A stretch of 5,288 nt of DNA from Aquificota bacterium (GTDB taxonomy: Bacteria > Aquificota > Aquificia > Aquificales > Hydrogenothermaceae). The stretch covers positions 1 through 5,288 of the forward strand of contig JAADDV010000046.1 in NCBI GenBank assembly GCA_013153795.1, written 5' to 3'. Within the stretch, counting starts at the first letter, position 1, and every line of letters begins with the position of its first letter. The translations under genes and the position numbers were made by a program. This document shows positions 1 to 5,009 of the stretch, piece after piece. The notes under the pieces are model-generated. The model saw only the letters and a list, made by a program, of their open reading frames with translations, ran no database searches and had not been told where the DNA came from.

Positions 1-90
1 GGCGGATGGGGTGGGATTTGAACCCACGGTGCGGATAAACCGCACACAGCATTTCCAGTGCTGCCCCTTCGGCCGCTCGGGCACCCATCC
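1..90 (-). tRNA. tRNA-Ser (anticodon GGA)
   Basis: Read on the minus strand, this folds into a class II tRNA. The acceptor stem GGATGGG (90-84) pairs with CCCATCC (10-4). The anticodon stem CAGCA/TGCTG encloses the loop CTGGAAA, giving anticodon GGA, which reads UCC and UCU serine codons. A long variable arm (GTGCGG/CCGCAC, six base pairs) and the T arm GTGGG-TTCAAAT-CCCAC follow. A large variable arm with discriminator G is characteristic of bacterial tRNA-Ser. Discriminator G is at position 3 and the CC at 2-1 suggests an encoded CCA, with the A just outside the window. About 64% of the bases are G or C, far above the surrounding DNA, as expected for a thermophile's structural RNA. Confidence 0.97.
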
Positions 91-108
91 AGTCTTAACA
101 GACTTATT

Positions 109-136
109 ATTATAAGCCAATATAAAATTTTTTCAA
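109..136 (-). promoter_or_regulatory. promoter of tRNA-Ser
   Basis: On the minus strand there is a consensus -10 TATAAT at 114-109 and a -35 TTGAAA (5 of 6) at 136-131, with a 16-base spacer. The predicted start is near 102, giving a 12-base leader before the tRNA 5' end at 90. The promoter begins five bases past the subtilase stop codon, so the tRNA has its own promoter. I see no GC-rich terminator between the two genes, so readthrough from the protease gene is also possible. The match is strong; activity is inferred. Confidence 0.75.
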
Positions 137-140
137 ATTT

Positions 141-2027
141 TTATAAGTTGGAAAAACTTTCTTTAGCTCTTTTTACCAATATAACAGACGCCATTATTAA
201 GATAAATAAAAGGATAGAAAAATCATTTTTGTCTTTAGATAATGAACATCCTCCATCTCCACCTTCATTTTCTACTGGAGTATCTTCAGCAGTTTTATCT
301 CTTTTTAAGAAAGCTATGTTTACACGAACTTTTCCAGGTTCATTGTCTACATCATATTCACTATTATCTTCTATTTGCATTTTTATTAAAGATAAAGAGC
401 CATAAGATGTTTTAGAGAATAAGTCATTATCAATTTTATAGCAGGTTTTATCATTATCAAAACATATTGCAGGTTCAACATTTTCGTAAAGAGAAAGTAG
501 CTTAAAAATAAGGTCAATAATAGAAGAATTATTATTTGTTAAGTAAATATATAATGAGAAAGGTTTTTCATAAAAGATATAATTGTCCTGTGGATAATAT
601 TCTCCTTCCATTTCTTCTACTCTTATAATTTTGTCATTTTCTATTAAAATTCCTAATGTGCCATTAATATCACGGATAGGATTGTTTAAAGCTGCATAAA
701 TATTTAGTCTTCCTTCTGTTAGAACCTTATTTTCTAAAGACGGAAGATAGTCTGTGTTAAGTAAAATAGTAGCTTTTATATCTCTCCAAGTAAGGAAAGA
801 ATACATAGATTTAAGTAAACCTACCGCTCCAGAAACAAAAGGAGTAGCCATAGATGTTCCTGTTTCCCAACCATAATTACCAACGGCAGAAAGAATAAAT
901 CTATCTACTGTAGTTGCAGTGCTGTAAATATCATCTCCAGGAGCAGCTAAATCAACAGAATACATACCATAGTTTGCATAAAAAGGAAGCTCATCATTTT
1001 TATCTACAGCTGTAACACAGATAATACCATCATTATCTAATTTATAATCACATGGGTATACATGTTGACAAAATGTATCTGTTTTACAAACTTCATCATT
1101 ATTAGTTCCTTCATTTCCTGCAGCTGTAATAAATAAAATTCCTGTATTTACAGCTTCCTGTATTGCTTCTTTTAAAATATCTCCAAGATAAACTCCTGGG
1201 GAGGCTGCCCATGAATTATTAGATGCTACTATATTAACTCCTCTTTTCTTGAGGGTGATAATGTAATCTAAACACTCAATTGCTGCTGATAAAACATTAA
1301 AACCACTTCCCTCATCATCAAAGATTTTACATGGTAAGAGTTTTACTCTCCAATTAATACCTGCAATACCTAAACCATTATTACCAACAGCTCCAATAAT
1401 TCCTGCAACATGAGTTCCATGTCCATCATAATCTAAAGGGTCATTATCTTGGTCATGCATATCAAAGCCTATACAATCATCAACATATCCATTTCCATCA
1501 TCATCAACACCTATTAGACCTGAACATTCAATTTCATTTCTCCATATGTTATCCTTTAAATCAGGATGAGTATAATCTATACCTGTATCTACAACAGCTA
1601 TGACTATATCTTCTGAACCTACAGTTAAATCCCATGCTTGAAAAGCTTTAACTTTATCCTGACCCCAATAATAGTAATAATCTTTCATATATACAGGGTC
1701 ATTAGGTATTTTTAAAGGTTTTATTTTTATGTTTGGTTCAACATGTTCTATATTTGGATTTTGCTTAAATTTTTCTATTAATTCTTCTGTTGAATAAACC
1801 TTAGATTTAATTAAAAAAATGTTTTTATTTCCATGAGAAAAAATTTTTTTTGTTTCAATAGCTTGCTCATGAATATTTAAAATATGTGTTAAACTTTTTG
1901 TAGAAATATTATTTTGTAGATTTTGTTTATTTTTTAATTTAATAATAACCTCCCCGTTAATAAAATCATTTGCAAAAGACTGATAAAAAAGCAAAAACAA
2001 AGAAAGAATAATAAACAGCCTTTTCAT
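141..2027 (-). CDS. secreted subtilisin-family (S8) serine protease with C-terminal membrane tail
   Basis: This is a 628-residue secreted endopeptidase of the subtilase family. Numbering from ATG 2027: residues 1-19 form a signal peptide (basic start, hydrophobic core, SFA before Asn20). Residues 20 to about 105 resemble an inhibitor-type propeptide. The catalytic domain spans about 115-450, with Asp147 (VVDTG), His203 (GHGTHVAG), oxyanion Asn305 (AAGNEG) and Ser392 (GTSMATP), all intact. An Asp-rich loop at 174-184 (DDDGNGYVDD) looks like the calcium site common in thermophile subtilases. Residues from about 455 to 580 look like a beta-rich accessory domain I cannot name. Ten cysteines lie between residues 168 and 529, enough for several disulfides. 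The tail is GGDGGC (Cys594), a hydrophobic stretch at 604-618, then KRAK. A TTG at 2048 in frame would add seven residues, but the ribosome site GGGAG lies nine bases before ATG 2027, which decides the start. The natural substrate is unknown. Confidence 0.95.
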   Translation of the reverse strand: MKRLFIILSLFLLFYQSFANDFINGEVIIKLKNKQNLQNNISTKSLTHILNIHEQAIETKKIFSHGNKNIFLIKSKVYSTEELIEKFKQNPNIEHVEPNIKIKPLKIPNDPVYMKDYYYYWGQDKVKAFQAWDLTVGSEDIVIAVVDTGIDYTHPDLKDNIWRNEIECSGLIGVDDDGNGYVDDCIGFDMHDQDNDPLDYDGHGTHVAGIIGAVGNNGLGIAGINWRVKLLPCKIFDDEGSGFNVLSAAIECLDYIITLKKRGVNIVASNNSWAASPGVYLGDILKEAIQEAVNTGILFITAAGNEGTNNDEVCKTDTFCQHVYPCDYKLDNDGIICVTAVDKNDELPFYANYGMYSVDLAAPGDDIYSTATTVDRFILSAVGNYGWETGTSMATPFVSGAVGLLKSMYSFLTWRDIKATILLNTDYLPSLENKVLTEGRLNIYAALNNPIRDINGTLGILIENDKIIRVEEMEGEYYPQDNYIFYEKPFSLYIYLTNNNSSIIDLIFKLLSLYENVEPAICFDNDKTCYKIDNDLFSKTSYGSLSLIKMQIEDNSEYDVDNEPGKVRVNIAFLKRDKTAEDTPVENEGGDGGCSLSKDKNDFSILLFILIMASVILVKRAKESFSNL

Positions 2028-2040
2028 TTTTCTACACTCC

Positions 2041-2089
2041 CTCAACAATGTTATTAATACTTATACATTAATATAATAAAAATTTACAA
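2041..2089 (-). promoter_or_regulatory. candidate promoter and ribosome binding site of the subtilase gene
   Basis: Minus strand: -35 TTGTAA (4 of 6) at 2089-2084, an 18-base spacer, then -10 TATAAG (5 of 6) at 2065-2060. The predicted start is near 2053, leaving a 26-base leader that contains GGGAG in front of ATG 2027. A perfect AT-only 12-base palindrome, TTTATTAATAAA, lies at 2091-2102, directly upstream of the -35. It could be an operator or an UP-like element, but such palindromes arise easily in AT-rich DNA. Confidence 0.5.
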
Positions 2090-2112
2090 CTTTATTAATA
2101 AATAAACATTTT

Positions 2113-2649
2113 TTAATTTTTCAACTGAGTTATTCCTTCATAAGTATATGTAATTGCTGAAATTATTGTGAAAAAAGTTGTTATATAAATAAGATACATT
2201 ATTAATGTTTCCGGTATGTTAACGATATTTGCTAATAAAACAAAAACAACAGTTAGTATTTGAAAAAAAGTTGTCATTTTTCCAAATATTGAAGGTTTTA
2301 CATCTAAATGTCCCTTTATTAGATAAATAATCGCTGCACCAACAAGAATATATACATCTCTACTAATAACTAAAACAACAAACCAAAAAGGAAATTTGAC
2401 ATTTAAATCTGAATTATAAATAAAAATGAAACTACTTATAAGTAAAGCTTTATCAGCAATCGGGTCTAAAATTTTTCCTAAAGTTGTCACTTGATTAAAT
2501 TTTCGAGCTACGTATCCATCTAAGGCATCTGTAATTCCTGCTAAAGTAAAGACTGCTAAGGCACATAGAGGTTTATTGTAACCTAGACAAATGATAAAAA
2601 TAGGAACTAAAAATATTCTTAAGATTGTTAGTTGATTAGCTAGACCCAT
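2113..2649 (-). CDS. pgsA: CDP-diacylglycerol--glycerol-3-phosphate 3-phosphatidyltransferase
   Basis: This inner-membrane enzyme joins CDP-diacylglycerol and glycerol-3-phosphate to give phosphatidylglycerophosphate, the precursor of phosphatidylglycerol and cardiolipin. Counting from ATG 2649 (178 residues), the CDP-alcohol phosphotransferase signature is complete: Asp41, Asp44-Gly45, Ala48-Arg49, Gly58, Asp62 and Asp66. The N-terminal LANQLTILRIF and the length favour PgsA over phosphatidylserine synthase. Several hydrophobic helices span residues 10-38, 65-80 and the C-terminal half. The frame stays open upstream to 2745, but those 32 residues lie inside rfaE2 and do not look like the family. 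ATG 2649 has AAAAGG six bases upstream and overlaps the rfaE2 stop by 14 bases, which indicates coupled translation. It is the last gene of the operon, and no GC-rich terminator follows. Confidence 0.9.
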   Translation of the reverse strand: MGLANQLTILRIFLVPIFIICLGYNKPLCALAVFTLAGITDALDGYVARKFNQVTTLGKILDPIADKALLISSFIFIYNSDLNVKFPFWFVVLVISRDVYILVGAAIIYLIKGHLDVKPSIFGKMTTFFQILTVVFVLLANIVNIPETLIMYLIYITTFFTIISAITYTYEGITQLKN

Positions 2650-3091
2650 TCCGTGCCTTTTGGATAATTTTTGTTGTAGAGATATCGTATATAAAATCGA
2701 TAGTCTTAACCTCTCCTCCGTAAGATTGAACAAAATCAGCTCCAACGATATTTTCTATCTTCCAATCTCCTCCTTTAACTAAAACATCTGGCTTTATTTC
2801 TTTTATAAGTCTTTCTGGTGTGTCTTCATCAAAAATAACAACAAGGTCTACAGCTTTTAAAGCTTCTAAAACTCTTTTTCTATGTTCTTGAATATTAACA
2901 GGACGGTCATTTCCTTTCAGTCTTTTTACAGATTCATCACTATTTAAACCAACTATTAAAACATCCCCAAGAGCTTTTGCTTTTTCTAAATAATCTACAT
3001 GTCCAGCATGAAGAATATCAAAACAGCCATTTGTAAAGACTATTTTTTTACCTTCTTTTTTCCATTGATTTATTTTGTTTAGATAATCCAT
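2636..3091 (-). CDS. rfaE2: D-glycero-beta-D-manno-heptose 1-phosphate adenylyltransferase (stand-alone)
   Basis: This cytoplasmic nucleotidyltransferase makes ADP-heptose from ATP and heptose 1-phosphate for the inner core of lipopolysaccharide. The 151 residues show the cytidylyltransferase-like fold: VFTNGCFDILHAGH at 18-31 with the HxGH nucleotide site (His28, His31), NSDESVKRLKG at 50-60, KGGDW at 106-110 and the closing ISTTKII at 137-143. In Escherichia coli this activity is the C-terminal half of the HldE fusion. Here the kinase half is absent, so a separate HldA-type kinase should exist elsewhere. ATG 3091 is supported by AGAGGGG five bases upstream. The start lies 44 bases inside the preceding gene and the stop overlaps pgsA by 14 bases. 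The synonym hldC is also in use. The product implies an outer membrane. Confidence 0.93.
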   Translation of the reverse strand: MDYLNKINQWKKEGKKIVFTNGCFDILHAGHVDYLEKAKALGDVLIVGLNSDESVKRLKGNDRPVNIQEHRKRVLEALKAVDLVVIFDEDTPERLIKEIKPDVLVKGGDWKIENIVGADFVQSYGGEVKTIDFIYDISTTKIIQKARNGSS

Positions 3092-3443
3092 ATTTTCCCC
3101 TCTCTACAGGTAGTAGTATTAAGTAGCCAAGAATAAATACAGGAAACATAACTATTAAATACAGTAAATTTTTGTAAATTATGGATAAAACAAAACCTAT
3201 AATTAGAGGTATTTGCCCCAAAAAAAGTAGCAGAATATAGTTTTTTAAATTATTTTCCAATTTTTTTAGAAAAAAAAGTATAGCTGGAATAATAGCTCCT
3301 ATTATCATTGGAATTTGTTGATAAATGTTTAAAGAAAAAGGCTGTGTTTTGTCTAAAAGAAGTATAGCAAGACCAAAATACACAAATGAAAAAAATAAAA
3401 AGCCAAAATAATACTGCCGTTTTTTTATTAGAATTTCATCCAT
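3048..3443 (-). CDS. small four-helix membrane protein, unrecognised
   Basis: I do not recognise this 131-residue protein. It has four hydrophobic segments at about 11-30, 44-59, 68-89 and 93-112, short basic linkers (LKKLENNLKN at 59-68) and a basic C-terminal tail from Arg115 onward. I see no catalytic motif. Its ATG overlaps the end of the ModE-type gene by eight bases (ATGGATGA), and its last 44 bases overlap the start of rfaE2. There is no well-placed ribosome site; the nearest purine run, AAAGGAAAG, is about 12 or more bases away, so translation probably depends on coupling to the gene before it. The regular alternation of membrane segments, and its place filling an otherwise empty gap in a tight operon, argue that it is real. 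A role in envelope or LPS assembly is a guess from position only. Confidence 0.75.
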   Translation of the reverse strand: MDEILIKKRQYYFGFLFFSFVYFGLAILLLDKTQPFSLNIYQQIPMIIGAIIPAILFFLKKLENNLKNYILLLFLGQIPLIIGFVLSIIYKNLLYLIVMFPVFILGYLILLPVERGKYGLSKQNKSMEKRR

Positions 3444-3765
3444 TTTTTTCTAAACTTTCCTTTGTTTTTTCCATTTCTTGAACAATTTTTTCAAATTCCT
3501 TTAATAAATGTTTTGCTGCATCTGTTAGTCTAGAACTACCTCCTGTAGCTCCTCCTTTTCTTGTTTCTACAAGTTTTTTGCCAATTCTTTTTTCCATTGT
3601 TTTTATATATTGCCATGCCTTTTTATAAGAAAGTCCTAATTCTCTAGCAGCTGCTGCAATAGAACCTTGTTTTTCTATTTCTCTAAGGAGTTTATCTCTA
3701 CCCATTCCCATAACAATATCTCCATCTTTTTCCAGCCAAACTTTATACTTTATTTCATATTTCAT
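3436..3765 (-). CDS. ModE-type winged helix DNA-binding protein lacking a molybdate-binding domain
   Basis: The 109 residues correspond to the N-terminal DNA-binding half of ModE, the molybdate-responsive repressor, also seen as stand-alone LysR-like winged-helix proteins. The helix-turn-helix is at about 35-56 (GSIAAAARELGLSYKKAW), followed by the recognition-helix extension YIKTMEKR and a glycine-rich wing at 66-80 (VETRKGGATGGSSRLT). A charged helix at 83-107 is a likely dimerisation element. The TOBE/MOP molybdate-binding domains of full ModE are absent; the gene ends cleanly with its own stop, so this looks like a natural short form. GGGG eight bases before ATG 3765 serves as ribosome site and lies in the last codons of pilD. 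Neighbouring genes have no visible link to molybdenum. It could sense another signal, respond through a partner, or regulate its own operon. Confidence 0.88.
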   Translation of the reverse strand: MKYEIKYKVWLEKDGDIVMGMGRDKLLREIEKQGSIAAAARELGLSYKKAWQYIKTMEKRIGKKLVETRKGGATGGSSRLTDAAKHLLKEFEKIVQEMEKTKESLEKNG

Positions 3766-3770
3766 TACAT

Positions 3771-4547
3771 TTACCCCATATACCAGGCTTTTATCTGCTC
3801 TCCAAAGAAAATATAAACTGTAGCTCCCAAAGCTAGAAAAGGTCCAAAAGGTATTTCAAACTGTCCTTTATTTGAAGCTTTTGAAATATAAGCAGCAGCT
3901 ATTCCAAAGATTGCTCCTACTAAAGAAGCAAAAAATATAGTAAAAAGACTACCAAACCAACCAACATAGGTTCCAACAAAAGCCATCATTTTGACATCCC
4001 CAAATCCTAAGCCTTCAATACCCCGTGTTTTTTCATAAAAGTAAGCTATCCCCCACAGTATTCCAGCTCCAACTAGCGACCCTAAAAGAGCATCAAAAAC
4101 TGTAAAATCTTTTCTGAAAAATGAAAAAGTAAGACCTAAAATAAATCCTATTAAATTAAGTTCATCTGGTATGATTTTAAAATCAATATCAATGAAAGTT
4201 ATGGCAATAAGGATAGACAAAAAAGCAAAAATAAAAAAATATTCTATAGAAATACCAGTTTTCCATAGAGATAAAACAGAAGCAATACCTGTTAACAATT
4301 CAACAAAGGGATATCTTTTAGAAATAGGAGACTGACAGTATCGGCACTTTCCCTTTAAAAAAATATAGGAAATAATAGGAATATTATCATGCCATTTTAT
4401 CTGATTTCCACAATTAGGACAAAAAGAAAAAGCAGGTTTTAAAATAGACCCTTTTCTTGGAAGACGGTATATAACAACATTTAAAAAACTTCCTATAATT
4501 ATTCCAAATAAAAAAGCTATAAAATATAAAAAAATATTCTCTTCCAT
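3771..4547 (-). CDS. pilD: prepilin peptidase / N-methyltransferase (type IV pilus or type II secretion)
   Basis: This inner-membrane enzyme cleaves the leader of type IV prepilins or pseudopilins and methylates the new N-terminal residue. The 258-residue protein has a first helix at about 5-27 with GSFLNVVIYRLP, then a cytoplasmic domain with two zinc-type CxxC pairs (Cys43/Cys46 and Cys68/Cys71), as in bifunctional PilD. The peptidase part carries both aspartyl motifs: FIDIDFKIIPD (Asp120, with Asp122 nearby) and GLGFGDVK (Asp184, the GxGD aspartate). The C-terminal EIPFGPFLALGA is also typical. The length is near the family norm (250-290). ATG 4547 shares one base with the stop of the previous gene (TAATG), with a weak GAAGAAG upstream. 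No pilin, secretin or pilus ATPase lies in this window, so which system it serves cannot be told. Confidence 0.95.
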   Translation of the reverse strand: MEENIFLYFIAFLFGIIIGSFLNVVIYRLPRKGSILKPAFSFCPNCGNQIKWHDNIPIISYIFLKGKCRYCQSPISKRYPFVELLTGIASVLSLWKTGISIEYFFIFAFLSILIAITFIDIDFKIIPDELNLIGFILGLTFSFFRKDFTVFDALLGSLVGAGILWGIAYFYEKTRGIEGLGFGDVKMMAFVGTYVGWFGSLFTIFFASLVGAIFGIAAAYISKASNKGQFEIPFGPFLALGATVYIFFGEQIKAWYMG

Positions 4548-4867
4548 TAAACTTCTTCACTTTTTGAGTTTTCTTCTTTTAAAGCTTCAGCTTCTACTTC
4601 TTTTTTTAATTTTTTTGCAATATTAACAAGAAAAACCACTTGAAATAAAGTAAAACCAATCAAAACAGATATAATCCCACCTATTCCAGCCAAAAAACCT
4701 CCTATTAATACGGCTCCAACAGGAATTGGAAGCCTTATTATCATACTTAACAAAATTTTATTTTTTTCAGTCCCATAAATATTTATACTTTTCCATAAAT
4801 GAGAAAAATAAAAAAAACCGGCAATAACTCCAAGAATAAACAAGGGGAAATATAAAAGAATTTTCAT
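4547..4867 (-). CDS. small membrane protein resembling AtpR / ATP synthase subunit I
   Basis: This 106-residue protein has three likely membrane helices at about 4-22, 38-58 and 61-84, and a highly charged C-terminal tail rich in Glu and Lys. The first helix (GVIAGFFYFSHLWKSI) resembles the G-x-GxxYFxxLW pattern of AtpR, the small helper subunit of N-type ATPases. The second helix begins LLSMIIRLPI, with Arg45 in the position where that family has a membrane arginine. In the third helix, IGFTLFQ has Gln76 where I would expect the second conserved arginine, so this is a divergent member or a look-alike. AGAGG six bases before ATG 4867 is a good ribosome site. It is the first gene of the operon. 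No ATP synthase gene is visible beside it, so the assignment is tentative. Confidence 0.85.
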   Translation of the reverse strand: MKILLYFPLFILGVIAGFFYFSHLWKSINIYGTEKNKILLSMIIRLPIPVGAVLIGGFLAGIGGIISVLIGFTLFQVVFLVNIAKKLKKEVEAEALKEENSKSEEV

Positions 4868-4899
4868 TTGTTTCCTCTAAGAAAGTTTTAGATGTAAAA

Positions 4900-4929
4900 A
4901 TTCTAACATAACTAAGATAACTCTTGTAA
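4900..4929 (-). promoter_or_regulatory. weak candidate promoter of the six-gene operon
   Basis: Minus strand: -10 TAGAAT (5 of 6) at 4905-4900, with a poor -35 TTACAA at 4929-4924 and an 18-base spacer. The predicted start is near 4893, leaving 26 bases to ATG 4867 that include the AGAGG ribosome site. The poor -35 suggests either dependence on an activator or a wrong assignment. The FNR-type site upstream would be centred at about -52.5, which is not a usual activating position for this start. Confidence 0.35.
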
Positions 4930-4938
4930 TATCTATTT

Positions 4939-4952
4939 TTGACAGTAGTCAA
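4939..4952. promoter_or_regulatory. FNR/CRP-superfamily operator, TTGAC-N4-GTCAA
   Basis: A perfect inverted repeat of five bases per arm with a four-base centre (AGTA). The geometry and arms match the TTGA(T/C)-N4-(A/G)TCAA sites bound by FNR, FixK and DNR type regulators. The site lies between the divergent genes, centred at 4945.5. That is 41.5 bases upstream of the transcription start predicted from the GATAAT box at 4975-4980, the standard class II activating position. Its left half can also be read as a -35-like TTGACA, but no good -10 lies 16-18 bases downstream. The regulator is not in the window. Confidence 0.6.
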
Positions 4953-4957
4953 TGTCT

Positions 4958-4979
4958 TTATCTTTTATCTTAAAGATAA
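4958..4979. repeat. clustered 7-mer TTATCTT: two direct copies and one inverted copy
   Basis: TTATCTT occurs at 4958-4964 and again immediately at 4965-4971. Its inverse AAGATAA follows at 4973-4979, so the second and third copies form a 15-base palindrome with a single central A. A further AAGATAA is at 4914-4920 on the other side of the FNR-type site. The third copy overlaps the predicted -10 box (4975-4980) of the plus-strand gene, a position where a bound protein would block transcription. AT-rich DNA makes short repeats likely, so function is uncertain. Confidence 0.4.
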
Positions 4980-5004
4980 TCTTTCTTATATAAAGTGAAA
5001 GAGG
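4975..5004 (+). promoter_or_regulatory. -10 box and ribosome site of the plus-strand membrane protein gene
   Basis: GATAAT at 4975-4980 differs from TATAAT by one base and predicts a start near 4987. The leader is 23 bases and contains GAGG at 5001-5004, five bases before ATG 5010. No recognisable -35 lies 16-18 bases upstream of GATAAT, as expected for an activator-dependent class II promoter. An alternative TATAAA at 4989-4994 would put the start on the ribosome site and is less likely. Confidence 0.5.
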
Positions 5005-5009
5005 AAAAA

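Noticed and set aside
1..90. tRNA-Ser as a site of integrated mobile DNA
   Set aside because: The visible side is the 5' flank with ordinary genes. The 3' end, where integration occurs, lies at the window edge, and no integrase or att repeat is visible.
91..104. Small inverted repeat AGTCT-TAAC-AGACT as a terminator of the subtilase gene
   Set aside because: The stem is only five base pairs, no T run follows on the minus strand, and it falls in the tRNA leader; the tRNA gene comes directly after it.
58..405. Plus-strand open frame of 115 codons
   Set aside because: It starts inside the tRNA-Ser gene and runs antisense through the end of the subtilase gene. Its protein has no recognisable pattern and no ribosome site is evident.
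2028..2048. TTG start of the subtilase at 2048
   Set aside because: It would consume the GGGAG ribosome site as coding sequence and put charged residues (RECRK) before the signal peptide; ATG 2027 gives a normal signal peptide.
2650..2745. N-terminal extension of pgsA up to 2745
   Set aside because: The extra 32 residues are translated from within rfaE2 and do not resemble the family; ATG 2649 has a well-spaced ribosome site.
4767..4952. Minus-strand open frame of 61 codons overlapping the first operon gene
   Set aside because: It is out of frame with the well-supported ATG 4867 gene, spans the promoter and the FNR-type site, and its composition is aromatic and irregular.
4965..4979. TTATCTT-A-AAGATAA as a transcription terminator
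   Set aside because: The stem is AT-only with a single-base centre, no T tract follows it, and it lies upstream of both divergent genes where a terminator makes little sense.
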